The notes: a model not told the origin generated them from the letters alone. 35,929 bases of DNA from Chloroflexota bacterium (GCA_026706455.1 JAPOYS010000074.1:1-35929); one strand, 5' to 3'; shown: positions 20,599 through 27,906, counted from the first letter of the stretch. Numbers and translations: made by a program.

Positions 20599-21885
20599 AT
20601 GGCGATACGGTACATAAAGCGCGGCAAGACGATTGAACAGAAAGCCGATGCTGACGCCCAGGTGCAGGCGACGGTGCGCGGCATCCTGGCCGACATCGCG
20701 GCGCGCAAAGACGAGGCGGTGCGAGAACTATCGGTCAAGTTCGACCACTGGGATCCGCCCAGCTTCCGGCTGAGCGCTGACGAGATTCAGCAGGTCATCG
20801 GGACGCTGCCCGAACAGGCGATCACGGACATCCAGTTCGCGCAGGAACAGGTGCGCAATTTCGCCCTGGCGCAGCGGGCGGCGCTGCAAGACATCGAGGT
20901 GGAAACGCTGCCCGGCGTCGTCTTGGGGCACAAGAACATCCCCGTGAATCGCGTCGGCTGCTACGTGCCCGGCGGGCGCTACCCCATGGTGGCGTCGGCG
21001 CACATGAGCGTGGTTACGGCTAAGGCGGCTGGCGTCAAGGAAATCATCGCCTGTACGCCGCCGATCAAGGGTGAACTGCCGGCCGCCACCATCGCCGCCA
21101 TCCACTTCGGAGGCGCCGACGAGATCTACATCCTGGGCGGCGTGCAAGCGCTGGCCTCGATGGCTTATGGCGTCTTGGGCATGGAGCCGGTCGATATGCT
21201 CGTGGGACCGGGCAACGCATACGTCGCCGAAGCCAAGCGGCAACTCTTCGGTTTGGTGGGCATTGACCTGCTGGCGGGACCAACCGAAGTGCTGATCGTC
21301 GCCGATGACAGCGCCGACGCTGAAATGTGCGCCGTTGACCTGCTGGGGCAGGCTGAGCACGGTCCGACTTCGCCGGCTGTGCTGCTAACGACGAGCCAGG
21401 CGCTCGCCGAGAGCATCGAAGCCGAGATCGGCCGTCAACTGGAGCGCCTGCCGACGGCCGATTTGGCCGGCGTCGCCTGGCGCGATTATGGCGAGGTCAT
21501 CCTGGTTGATTCGGACGACGAGATGGCGCAGGTCGCCGATGAGATCGCCAGCGAGCACGTCCAGATTCTGACGCGCGACCCGGACTATTTTCTGGAGAAC
21601 ATGAGCAATTACGGCGCGCTCTTCCTCGGTCCGGAAACGAATGTCGCTTATGGCGACAAGATTATCGGCACCAATCACACGCTGCCGACGAAGAAAGCCG
21701 GTCGCTACACCGGCGGCTTGTGGGTGGGCAAGTTCATCAAGACGGTCACCTACCAGCGCGTGACCGAAGCAGCGAGCGTCGTCATCGGCGAGTACGGCAG
21801 CCGCCTCTGCGACCTCGAAGGTTTCATGGGGCACAAGGAACAGTGCGATCTGCGCCTGCGGCGGTATGGGGGTGGGGTCACGTAG
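20599..21885 (+). CDS. Histidinol-dehydrogenase-family protein, HpsN-like
   Basis: A 428-aa NAD-dependent alcohol/aldehyde dehydrogenase of the HisD family. Conserved are [50 protein letters not shown] and TNHTLPT. Several stretches resemble HpsN (sulfopropanediol 3-dehydrogenase) rather than biosynthetic HisD, as I recall them: [28 protein letters not shown] and [14 protein letters not shown]. No other his gene is nearby. It likely oxidises a small polyol or sulfonated alcohol twice to an acid. ATG 20599 follows GAGG; GTG 20596 is one codon earlier. The last 72 bp before the final codons (21801-21872) are repeated exactly at 22826-22897. Confidence 0.87.
   Translation: MAIRYIKRGKTIEQKADADAQVQATVRGILADIAARKDEAVRELSVKFDHWDPPSFRLSADEIQQVIGTLPEQAITDIQFAQEQVRNFALAQRAALQDIEVETLPGVVLGHKNIPVNRVGCYVPGGRYPMVASAHMSVVTAKAAGVKEIIACTPPIKGELPAATIAAIHFGGADEIYILGGVQALASMAYGVLGMEPVDMLVGPGNAYVAEAKRQLFGLVGIDLLAGPTEVLIVADDSADAEMCAVDLLGQAEHGPTSPAVLLTTSQALAESIEAEIGRQLERLPTADLAGVAWRDYGEVILVDSDDEMAQVADEIASEHVQILTRDPDYFLENMSNYGALFLGPETNVAYGDKIIGTNHTLPTKKAGRYTGGLWVGKFIKTVTYQRVTEAASVVIGEYGSRLCDLEGFMGHKEQCDLRLRRYGGGVT
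21801..21872. repeat. 72-bp direct repeat, copy 1 (3' end of the HisD-like gene)
   Basis: Identical at all 72 positions to 22826-22897, offset 1025 bp, starting CCGCCTCTGCGACC and ending GGTATGGGGG. Flanks differ at once on both sides (CAG versus TTA before, TGG versus GCT after). It encodes the HisD C-terminus from [11 protein letters not shown] on. It lies 51 bp from the stop of the first DUF5615 gene. Confidence 0.95.
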
Positions 21886-21923
21886 TGGCGTCTGTGACGT
21901 ACTTCCGTATCTGCAACCGCCGT

Positions 21924-22328
21924 TTAGTGTAGGCGACTAACGTATTCCACATGATTTCGCGCTTCGTCGGCAGTGAATACCCTAGCCATTAGTTCGAGAT
22001 ATCTAACAACGACGCCGATTTCGCTATGCTCGCTGGGGATGAATACGATTCCCGCGTGCTGTGCCCCTTCCGCTGCGAGATCGACGTAGTCGCTGTCCAT
22101 CGTGCAGAGCACGCGCCCAAGTTCAGTAGCCATTTGCAATTGAATTGGGTCGTCCTCGCCTTGAGTTTCAAGCGCTTGCACGGTGATCGTGTCAATGCCG
22201 AGTTGATTGAGCTGCCGAGCGATCTCTACGTCCAAATGCTCGTCGAGATAAAATCGAAGCGAATCCTCACTTAATGGTCTCTTCCACGTGCTCGGTAATG
22301 TCTGCTTTACTGCCAATTTCCGAGGCAT
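21924..22328 (-). CDS. DUF5615 PIN-like protein, cassette A
   Basis: A 134-aa protein of the DUF5615 (PIN-like, Mut7-C related) family. It is presumed to be the nuclease/toxin half of pairs with DUF433. The core LRFYLDEHLD carries the first acidic residues, followed by LGIDTITV, DDPIQLQMA, VLCTMDSDYVDLA (second acidic cluster) and HAGIVFIPS. It is complete compared with cassette B, ending ARNHVEYVSRLH. The start is uncertain: ATG 22328 overlaps the DUF433 gene by 62 bp, TTG 22316 by 50 bp, and the domain itself begins about 20 codons after the ATG. Coupled translation with DUF433 is likely. Toxicity is an inference. Confidence 0.75.
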   Translation of the reverse strand: MPRKLAVKQTLPSTWKRPLSEDSLRFYLDEHLDVEIARQLNQLGIDTITVQALETQGEDDPIQLQMATELGRVLCTMDSDYVDLAAEGAQHAGIVFIPSEHSEIGVVVRYLELMARVFTADEARNHVEYVSRLH

Positions 22329-22737
22329 CCATCTTCGTAAAGAGCGATTTGATAAGCTCCGGACGGTCGTCGTTTGAGGCCTCAGTCGCCTCTGATACTG
22401 CCAAACGAAAATCGTCGTCCTGCATGTAACGCTGCAAGCGTGAATATAGTGAGTTCTTGTCAGCAAGCACTTTTTCAGCGATCGCTTGGCTCTTGCGTTC
22501 GCTTTCGCGCATGTCGGCATCAATCTCGGCTTGATTGCAGTAATAGTAGGCGAGCGCCGCGTGAACCTGTGCGAGCGTAATCTGGAATGCTTCCGCCATC
22601 TGCTCTGGGTTGCGCCCGTTCCAGCGCATCGCGCTCACAAGATCCATCACGCGCAATCCGGTGCCGACGATGCAGGGTCGCCCACCCCGAATATTCGGAT
22701 TGCGATAGATAAGGTCAATGCTCTCAATCTTGTTCAT
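22267..22737 (-). CDS. DUF433 antitoxin-like protein, cassette A
   Basis: A 156-aa protein. Residues 1-75 are a DUF433 domain (IESIDLIYRNPNIRGGRPCIVGTG, then AFQITLAQVHAALAYYY), a helix-turn-helix fold found with DUF5615 partners and considered antitoxin-like. The C-terminal ~80 residues are helical and charged, longer than in many DUF433 proteins, and share almost nothing with cassette B. Start ATG 22737 follows AGGAG 7 bases upstream. The first 90 bp of the gene are nearly identical in DNA to cassette B. An extended -10 promoter lies about 45 bp upstream. Confidence 0.82.
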   Translation of the reverse strand: MNKIESIDLIYRNPNIRGGRPCIVGTGLRVMDLVSAMRWNGRNPEQMAEAFQITLAQVHAALAYYYCNQAEIDADMRESERKSQAIAEKVLADKNSLYSRLQRYMQDDDFRLAVSEATEASNDDRPELIKSLFTKMDASEIGSKADITEHVEETIK

Positions 22738-22739
22738 GG
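22646..22739. repeat. 94-bp near-identical block, copy A (start of DUF433)
   Basis: 90 of 94 bases match 23613-23706. The four differences are near 22681, 22717, 22727 and 22730. The block covers the first ~30 codons of DUF433. Outside it the two genes diverge sharply, so the pair is mosaic. Confidence 0.85.
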
Positions 22740-22781
22740 TCTGCTCCTGCAAAACTGCCTTGCGCCGCGACTGGCAATTGC

Positions 22782-22790
22782 ATTCTACCA
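22782..22790 (-). promoter_or_regulatory. Extended -10 promoter of cassette A
   Basis: The minus strand reads TGGTAGAAT, 44 bases before the DUF433 start. It matches the TGGTATAAT of clpC1 and the TGGTACAAC of cassette B. No good -35 is seen. Confidence 0.45.
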
Positions 22791-22825
22791 AGGAAGAAGC
22801 GGCGCAGTTAGCCCAAGACTGCTTA

Positions 22826-22897
22826 CCGCCTCTGCGACCTCGAAGGTTTCATGGGGCACAAGGAACAGTGCGATCTGCGCCTGCGGCGGTATGGGGG
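22826..22897. repeat. 72-bp direct repeat, copy 2 (orphan end of the HisD-like gene)
   Basis: An exact copy of 21801-21872 placed between the two DUF433-DUF5615 cassettes, with no remaining HisD reading frame before it. It still encodes [20 protein letters not shown] in one frame. Perfect identity implies a recent event. Confidence 0.95.
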
Positions 22898-22917
22898 GCT
22901 GCTCAAGCCGCCGCAGG
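22880..22917. repeat. Inverted repeat at the outer edge of the orphan HisD end
   Basis: CCTGCGGCGG (22880-22889) and CCGCCGCAGG (22908-22917) form a perfect 10-bp stem with an 18-base loop. The left arm lies inside the 72-bp repeat and the right arm outside, so copy 1 cannot form it. It could act as a terminator for cassette B, which ends at 22954 on the minus strand, or mark a recombination end. No T-run follows. Confidence 0.5.
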
Positions 22918-22953
22918 GACGGTGTCAGTCAGGGATAGTCGGGTAAAGATACT

Positions 22954-23289
22954 CTAGACGATTCTCCATATCGGCGGGCGAGTAAATCCGCTTGAATTCA
23001 ATAAAGTGCGCAGCAAGACTCCGTAGTCTCGATACACGCCGGGAATGAAAACAATACCGGCGTGACTTATGCCTTGGCTGGCCATGCGGATGTAGTCTTT
23101 GTCGTAGGTGCATAGGACGCGGCCGGAAGCCCTGGCAAAATCAAGCTGATTCGGATCGCTCTGCCCGAGCCGTTTCAGAGCCGGCGTCGTGACCGTGTCT
23201 ATTCCTAGTTTGTTCAACCGTTTAGCGACTGCGACTGGCATATTTTCGTCGAAGAAAAGGCGGATGTCGTTCTCAACCAATTTCGTCAT
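22954..23289 (-). pseudogene. DUF5615 PIN-like protein, cassette B, C-terminal frameshift
   Basis: A 111-aa product with an intact core: IRLFFDENMPVAVAKRL, LGIDTVTT, SDPNQLDFA, VLCTYDKDYIRMA and HAGIVFIPG. After GVLLRTLL the frame runs into unrelated NSSGFTRPPIWRIV and stops. In the next frame the expected ending appears (IEFKRIYSPADMENRLEYLYP, stop at 22925), matching RVFTADEARNHVEYV of cassette A. One missing base in the TTTATTGAA stretch (about 22999-23005) explains this. The catalytic core survives, so the product may still be active or may be inactive. Start ATG 23289 overlaps DUF433-B by 17 bp, so translation is coupled. Confidence 0.75.
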
Positions 23290-23704
23290 CCATTATGGCC
23301 AGGACTCGCTTTTCGAAATCGGCGCCTACGCCCGAGATAGCCTTTTGGCAGGCGCGCTGGAGCGAGGCCCGATATTTGCGAAGAGAATTGTCAAATGAGG
23401 ACCGCAACAGCCTGGATTTCTCTGGTCGGCCCCAGCCTTCCTTTGCCAACTCCAGCCCAATCCGAATATCCTCGCGAATGTCGGCGTCGATTTCAGCTTT
23501 ACTCTCGTAGTAATAGGCCAGGGCGGCATGCACTTGCGACAAGGAAATGTCGTAATCCTGAGCCAGTTGGTCGGGCTTTCTATCCGCGAAGTCCATCGCC
23601 ATAACAATGTCGATCACGCGCAATCCGGTGCCGACGATGCAGGGTCGCCCGCCCCGAATATTCGGATTGCGATAGATAAGGTCGATGCTCTCTATCGTGT
23701 TCAT
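23273..23704 (-). CDS. DUF433 antitoxin-like protein, cassette B
   Basis: A 143-aa DUF433 protein. The first ~30 residues are nearly the same as cassette A (MNTIESIDLIYRNPNIRGG), and the domain continues with DYDISLSQVHAALAYYY. The C-terminal ~70 residues (RPEKSRLLRSSF, ADFEKRVLAIMDDEIG) are charged, helical and unrelated to those of cassette A, so each may be matched to its own partner. Start ATG 23704 follows AGGAG. The RDD gene on the same strand ends 57 bp upstream. Confidence 0.82.
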   Translation of the reverse strand: MNTIESIDLIYRNPNIRGGRPCIVGTGLRVIDIVMAMDFADRKPDQLAQDYDISLSQVHAALAYYYESKAEIDADIREDIRIGLELAKEGWGRPEKSRLLRSSFDNSLRKYRASLQRACQKAISGVGADFEKRVLAIMDDEIG

Positions 23705-23706
23705 GG
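23613..23706. repeat. 94-bp near-identical block, copy B (start of DUF433)
   Basis: Partner of 22646-22739 with four mismatches in 94 bases. It forms the 5' anchor of cassette B, as the 72-bp repeat forms its 3' anchor. Confidence 0.85.
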
Positions 23707-23734
23707 CCGGCTCCTGGCTAAACTCTGTGCAAGA

Positions 23735-23743
23735 GTTGTACCA
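23735..23743 (-). promoter_or_regulatory. Extended -10-like element of cassette B
   Basis: The minus strand reads TGGTACAAC, 30 bases before ATG 23704. The -10 matches TATAAT at four of six positions and the TG is in place. This is weaker than at cassette A. Confidence 0.35.
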
Positions 23744-23761
23744 GAACATAAGCCCACGAGG

Positions 23762-24544
23762 TCAAGCCGAGACCGCCCGCCGCTCCTCCACCACGACCGT
23801 GCCCGCCATCTTGTCGTGCCATGCCTGCTTCTCACGATCAAATAGCGCCCAGAGGTAACCCAGCAGGAAGATCTGCGAAACGGTGTAACCGAAGACGTTG
23901 CGCAGCAGCGCGTCCAATATCTTGATGCGGCCGCCGCGTCTCTTGACTACGCGCAGGCGCAGCATCATCTTGCCCAGCGTCTGCCCATTGAAGCTTACCA
24001 TCAGCACAACATTGTAAACGGCGCTGACGATCAGATTGACCGTGATGGTAGTGGATTGGAATTGCGAGAAGGCGGCCGACACTGCCGCGCCATCCCCGCT
24101 GGCCATGGCGGCATCCAGCGGCGCCAGCGCCCCGCCCGCAATCAGCAGCAGCACTGTGGCGATGCCCACGATGAAGCCGTCAATGATGATCGCCAGCCAG
24201 CGCTTGCCGATGGACGCCAGCCGCATATTGGGCGCCGCTATTTCGTCTGCTTCACTTGCTTTGGCTTTGCCCGCTTCATCCGCTTCAGCAGCGACCGAGC
24301 GATTCACCTTTTCCATTGGCGCGAAGCCCGCCAACTCATCGACGGCGGCTTGATATCCGAGGTCAATCTCCAGCGCCTTCCGCAAGTAGGCGACGCGGTC
24401 GCCTTCGGTTCGCGCTGCTTGCGCCGCCAGGTAATAGGCGTCCGCGCTGGGGTTCTCCTTTAGCTCTTCCTTCACCAGCGCGCGCGCCTCGTCCCGGCGG
24501 AAATCATCAAGCGCCCGCTGGATGGTCGCCAATCTGTCGGTCAT
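23762..24544 (-). CDS. RDD-family membrane protein with helical N-terminal domain
   Basis: A 260-aa protein. Residues 1-80 are helical and TPR-like (IQRALDDFRRDEARALVKEEL, AAQAARTEGDRVAYLRKALEID). A charged linker leads to an RDD domain with three hydrophobic segments (LAIIIDGFIVGIATVLLLIAGG, TVNLIVSAVYNVVLMVSF and a C-terminal segment). The family signature residues are seen as GKRWLAIIIDG and NGQTLGKMMLRLRVVK. RDD proteins are membrane proteins of poorly known function, some linked to ion transport. I chose ATG 24544; TTG 24580 would add 12 residues. It ends just upstream of cassette B. Confidence 0.85.
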   Translation of the reverse strand: MTDRLATIQRALDDFRRDEARALVKEELKENPSADAYYLAAQAARTEGDRVAYLRKALEIDLGYQAAVDELAGFAPMEKVNRSVAAEADEAGKAKASEADEIAAPNMRLASIGKRWLAIIIDGFIVGIATVLLLIAGGALAPLDAAMASGDGAAVSAAFSQFQSTTITVNLIVSAVYNVVLMVSFNGQTLGKMMLRLRVVKRRGGRIKILDALLRNVFGYTVSQIFLLGYLWALFDREKQAWHDKMAGTVVVEERRAVSA

Positions 24545-24604
24545 GCGCCTGTACCGCCTTTCAAATGGGTCTTTCCGCAATGATACTTTATTTTGCCAGG
24601 CTTG

Positions 24605-24613
24605 TGCTATGAT
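24605..24613 (+). promoter_or_regulatory. Extended -10 promoter before the small protein-nadE pair
   Basis: TGCTATGAT has the TG of an extended -10 and a five-of-six match to TATAAT. It lies about 65 bp before ATG 24678. No clear -35. Confidence 0.4.
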
Positions 24614-24677
24614 TGGGCGCAGTCAGTGAAAGAAGGCGAGAAACGGTGACGCCGGGCGCGAACGCGAGTCTGGGACC

Positions 24678-25055
24678 ATGAGCAACCTCAAACAGAAAAT
24701 CGGCGCCAGCAAGGCGGGGCGGCGCTTCATCGCGCAGATGCGCCTCTACAACGAGGGCGACTTTTGGAAGCTGCGCGGTTATCTGCGCGCTGGCTACTAT
24801 GACCTGGCGCTACTGGAGAGCCCGGTCGAGCGGCGCCTGCTCGACTTGAAGGCGACCCGCCGCTTGCACGGCCGTCTGAAAGTCGATCATGTGGAAGTTA
24901 CCGACGATTACGGCATTCAGTTGCTCATGTCGGGCGAGAAAAACGGGTCTCGGCTGCGGCTGAAGATGAATGTAAATGGTAGCTACCCGCATCAGGTTAC
25001 GCATTATTCGCTTGAGCCCGTAGCTGGCGAGATTGCGGACGGCGATGAAAGCTAA
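24678..25055 (+). CDS. Small protein, possibly NTF2/SnoaL-like
   Basis: 125 aa, not firmly recognised. The order of an N-terminal helix (DFWKLRGYLRAGYYDLALLES) followed by beta-like strands (GRLKVDHVEVTDDYG, SRLRLKMNV) and a closing strand (PHQVTHYSLEPV) resembles the NTF2/SnoaL fold, which is only a suggestion. There are no cysteines, signal peptide or membrane segment. The start ATG 24678 has only GGGACC upstream. Its stop overlaps the nadE start (ATGAAAGCTAA), so the two are translationally coupled. Confidence 0.6.
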   Translation: MSNLKQKIGASKAGRRFIAQMRLYNEGDFWKLRGYLRAGYYDLALLESPVERRLLDLKATRRLHGRLKVDHVEVTDDYGIQLLMSGEKNGSRLRLKMNVNGSYPHQVTHYSLEPVAGEIADGDES

Positions 25056-25917
25056 CGAGGCCGGTCAAGTGACGTCTGTGCTGCCGCGCTTGAAGATCAA
25101 TACGGCGTTGGCGACGCGCATCCTCACCGGTTTCATTCGTGACAGCATTGAGAAAGCGGGCATGAGGCGGGCGGTGATCGGCTTGTCCGGCGGCATCGAC
25201 TCGGCTGTGTCCGCCTATCTGGCGGCGGAGGCGCTCGGTCGTGACAATGTGCTCGCTTTGCGCATGCCCTACACCACATCGTCGCCCGAGAGCCTGCGTG
25301 ACGCTGGCGCGGTGATCGAAGACTTGAGCCTGCCGCATCTTACCCTATCCATCAGCGAGATGGCCGATCCATTGATCGAGCGCTTCCCCGCGATGAGCAA
25401 ATTGCGCAAGGGCAACATCATGGCGCGCTTGCGCATGATCGCGCTTTATGATCAGTCGATGGCTTGGGGCGGGCTGGTCATGGGCACAAGCAATAAGACG
25501 GAGTTCCTGCTCGGGTACAGCACCATCTATGGAGACAGCGGCGTCGCCTTGCATCCGATCGCCGACCTCTACAAATGCCAGGTGCGCCAGCTGGCGCGCC
25601 ACTTGGGCCTGCCGGACGCGATCGTCCGCAAACCGCCATCGGCCGACTTATGGGTCGGGCAGACGGATGAAGACGAGCTAGGCTTCACCTATGACGAAGC
25701 CGACCAAGTCCTCTTCCTGCTGGTGGACGAGCGCTACACAGTCGATGAAGCGGCCGCGGAAGGCTTCGAGCGCGACTTCGTGGTCAAGATTTGGGAGCGC
25801 GTCAAAGCCAACCACTACAAGCGCACAATGCCCAATATCGCCAAGCTGAGCAAACGCAGCATCGGGCACGATTTCTTGTATTTGCGCGATTATACCGGGC
25901 GCGCCGGTCGGGTATGA
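25045..25917 (+). CDS. nadE: NH3-dependent NAD+ synthetase
   Basis: A 290-aa enzyme that amidates nicotinic acid adenine dinucleotide to NAD+ with ATP and ammonia, the last step of NAD synthesis. The PP-loop SGGIDSAVSAYLA is at about 45-57. GTSNKTEFLLGYSTIYGDSG and KPPSADLWVGQTDEDELG are the substrate-binding signatures of NadE. There is no N-terminal glutaminase domain, so free ammonia or a separate glutaminase is needed. Start ATG 25045 overlaps the upstream gene by 11 bp; TTG 25033 is an alternative. It ends 6 bp from the convergent PPOX gene. Confidence 0.96.
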   Translation: MKANEAGQVTSVLPRLKINTALATRILTGFIRDSIEKAGMRRAVIGLSGGIDSAVSAYLAAEALGRDNVLALRMPYTTSSPESLRDAGAVIEDLSLPHLTLSISEMADPLIERFPAMSKLRKGNIMARLRMIALYDQSMAWGGLVMGTSNKTEFLLGYSTIYGDSGVALHPIADLYKCQVRQLARHLGLPDAIVRKPPSADLWVGQTDEDELGFTYDEADQVLFLLVDERYTVDEAAAEGFERDFVVKIWERVKANHYKRTMPNIAKLSKRSIGHDFLYLRDYTGRAGRV

Positions 25918-25923
25918 CGGCGC

Positions 25924-26334
25924 CTACATCCCGTTGACTTTTGTCGGATTGATCTTGTAAATGACGCGCTGCTCCAAGCCTTTGCTCTCCGGATTAAACG
26001 AGTAGTAATCATCGTTGCCGGCGTACATGCCGGAGAGCTTGTTGATATGCGCCACCGCCGCGTCCGACTCATCGAATTCGACGACCTGGCCGCGGATCTC
26101 GACCCAATGGAAGGCGTTCTCGGGATCGAGCGCCATCACCGTCACTTTTGGATTGGCGCGGATATTGCGGTCCTTACGGCGCCCAACCGCGGAGTTGATC
26201 CAGACCTGGTCGCCTTCGAGGCTGGCCCAAACCGGGGTCACTTGAGGCTGCCCATCGGGGTTGCTGGTGGCGAAGGCGACGACGATCGGTCTTTCAAGCA
26301 GGTCTTTCACAGTGTCGGGGATTGTTGCTGGCAT
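25924..26334 (-). CDS. PPOX-class flavin/F420-dependent protein
   Basis: A 136-aa split-barrel protein of the pyridoxamine-phosphate-oxidase-like group. PIVVAFATSNPDGQPQVTPVW, NSAVGRRKDRNIRANPKVTVMA and VEIRGQVVEF follow the F420-dependent PPOX pattern (TIGR03618-like), and YKINPTKV closes the barrel. It probably reduces or oxidises a small molecule with F420 or FMN; the cofactor cannot be fixed here. Start ATG 26334 follows AGGAGAAGAGG. It starts inside the end of the CARDB-like gene (41-bp overlap), so it depends on that transcript. Confidence 0.87.
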   Translation of the reverse strand: MPATIPDTVKDLLERPIVVAFATSNPDGQPQVTPVWASLEGDQVWINSAVGRRKDRNIRANPKVTVMALDPENAFHWVEIRGQVVEFDESDAAVAHINKLSGMYAGNDDYYSFNPESKGLEQRVIYKINPTKVNGM

Positions 26335-27868
26335 GGTCCTCTTCTCCTTTTGGCAATTGATAATCGGTTGATTCGTGATTTGCATAGGCCTTTGAGCCCC
26401 TCTCATCCTCCAGTGCCGAGCGGGAATTCGCAACCGCTGGCTCTGGCAGCAGGTCCTTCAAGCCGAGCGCGCTATCGGCTTGTGGATCGGCGCCATCCGC
26501 CATCTGTTCTTGGTAAAACAAACTCGCCAATACATGCGCAATGTCCTCGCGCAGGCGCTGCTTGAGTTCGCTCTTGCTTTCGCCGGGCAATTGCCCATTT
26601 AACGTAAACGTGTATTGTTCTGGCGCCTGCCCGCCAGTCTGTCCCAATTCAGCATCCCAATGATCGACGAGGCGCCAGGCGCCGGCGCGATATTGATACA
26701 ACTCAAAGAGAATGCGCGTCTCGTCCGCTGGTCCCTCGAAACGAATCTCGAGCGCGATCGGCAGCATCAGGTTTTGACTCTCGATCGGGCCCAGCGCCCG
26801 CTTGCTTATGCGCTGCGCAATCGGCAGCATCGCCTTGCGCAATTCACCGCTGGTGTAGCCCGGCGCCCGCTGCAACGCACGATTGAGCATTCCGACGACC
26901 TTGTGCGGCATCCACACTTCGGTGCGATTGATGCGGCCGTATACGTCATATTGCACGGTGCGCAGCGCCTTGACCTTCCAGCCGCCCAGCACGGCGCCGC
27001 GCTTATCCAGCAGACGCTTGACAACCGCCACTTGGTCCGGCGCGCCTTGCGCTTCGATGCTGTTGTTTTGGGCATGGAACTGCCAGGCTTGGCGGCGCCC
27101 CGGCACCGAATTGGGGTCGTGCCAATTGTTCAGCGCGTATGGCGGCTGCCAGGCGCCGAAGCGCGGCGGCCGGCGGAAAACCAGGCGGAAGATCAGGCTG
27201 AGCAGCCAGAGGCAAAATAGCGCCAATGCCAGCATCGCGACGGCGCGCAGTATGTCGTCACCGGAGACATGGCCTTCATTCAGTTGGATCCCGCCCGGCA
27301 GGAAGTTGACGCCCAGGTTTACGATCGGGATGAAGATATCAAAGGCCGGCTGCGGCGGCTCGCTGGATTCGATTGACGCGTCGCTTTCCAGCGCCTCCAA
27401 CACGGCTGAGCGATCGATGTTTAGCAACTGGGAATTATCCCGCGCGATGGGGCTATTCGCCAACTCATATTCATCAAGTCCCGCTTCGATTTTGAAGGAG
27501 ATGATGCCTTCCGCCGGCAGCCTCCCTAGCGGCAACTGAATCGAGAATGCCCGCTCTTCACCGGCTGCTAATGCCGGCAGAATTTCTGTCCTCTCGACGC
27601 GACCCGATTGATATTCCGAGACGACAATCCGGGAAGATTCGGCCGCGTCGCCGCCTTGATTGGCTACCGTGAAGCTGACGATCGCGCTCCCGCCATCGGC
27701 TGTGTAGCTTACGGTCGGCGGCGAGATCGAGTAATTGCGCGGATCCGCCTGCGCAGCACTCACAATCGGGAAGAGCAAAAGCCAAAGCAGCAGGTTGCGC
27801 CGCGTCAATTTCCGACGGGTGACAGCGGCTTTTCCGCGCCTGGGGTGGTAGCGTTTCCGAGTCTCCAT
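26294..27868 (-). CDS. Exported, membrane-anchored protein with CARDB-like domain
   Basis: A 524-aa protein of unknown function. A signal-like N-terminus (basic region, then LLLWLLLFPIVSAAQA) precedes an Ig-like CARDB domain at about 45-150 (VSYTADGGSAIVSFTVANQGGD, LAAGEERAFSIQLPLG). A transmembrane helix follows (LRAVAMLALALFCLWLLSLIF), then a ~280-residue domain that should be cytoplasmic and that I do not recognise. This topology suits sensing or transport of an outside signal (inference). Start ATG 27868 has no ribosome-binding site, and the promoter places the transcript start within a few bases of it, so the message is probably leaderless. Confidence 0.72.
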   Translation of the reverse strand: METRKRYHPRRGKAAVTRRKLTRRNLLLWLLLFPIVSAAQADPRNYSISPPTVSYTADGGSAIVSFTVANQGGDAAESSRIVVSEYQSGRVERTEILPALAAGEERAFSIQLPLGRLPAEGIISFKIEAGLDEYELANSPIARDNSQLLNIDRSAVLEALESDASIESSEPPQPAFDIFIPIVNLGVNFLPGGIQLNEGHVSGDDILRAVAMLALALFCLWLLSLIFRLVFRRPPRFGAWQPPYALNNWHDPNSVPGRRQAWQFHAQNNSIEAQGAPDQVAVVKRLLDKRGAVLGGWKVKALRTVQYDVYGRINRTEVWMPHKVVGMLNRALQRAPGYTSGELRKAMLPIAQRISKRALGPIESQNLMLPIALEIRFEGPADETRILFELYQYRAGAWRLVDHWDAELGQTGGQAPEQYTFTLNGQLPGESKSELKQRLREDIAHVLASLFYQEQMADGADPQADSALGLKDLLPEPAVANSRSALEDERGSKAYANHESTDYQLPKGEEDHASNNPRHCERPA

Positions 27869-27877
27869 TGTGTTATT

Positions 27878-27906
27878 ACTATAGTGTTGATGTTTCGGAA
27901 TTCCAA
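27878..27906 (-). promoter_or_regulatory. Promoter giving a leaderless or near-leaderless transcript
   Basis: On the minus strand, -35 TTGGAA (27901-27906), 17 bp, -10 TATAGT (27878-27883). Only nine bases separate the -10 from ATG 27868, so the expected start is 0-4 bases before the codon. Confidence 0.6.

Noticed and set aside
20599-21885. Assignment of the HisD-family gene to histidine biosynthesis (hisD)
   Set aside because: No other his genes nearby and several HpsN-like stretches; the symbol is left empty.
22925-23113. Separate 62-codon minus-strand gene overlapping DUF5615-B
   Set aside because: Its end is the frameshifted C-terminus of DUF5615-B, not an independent gene.
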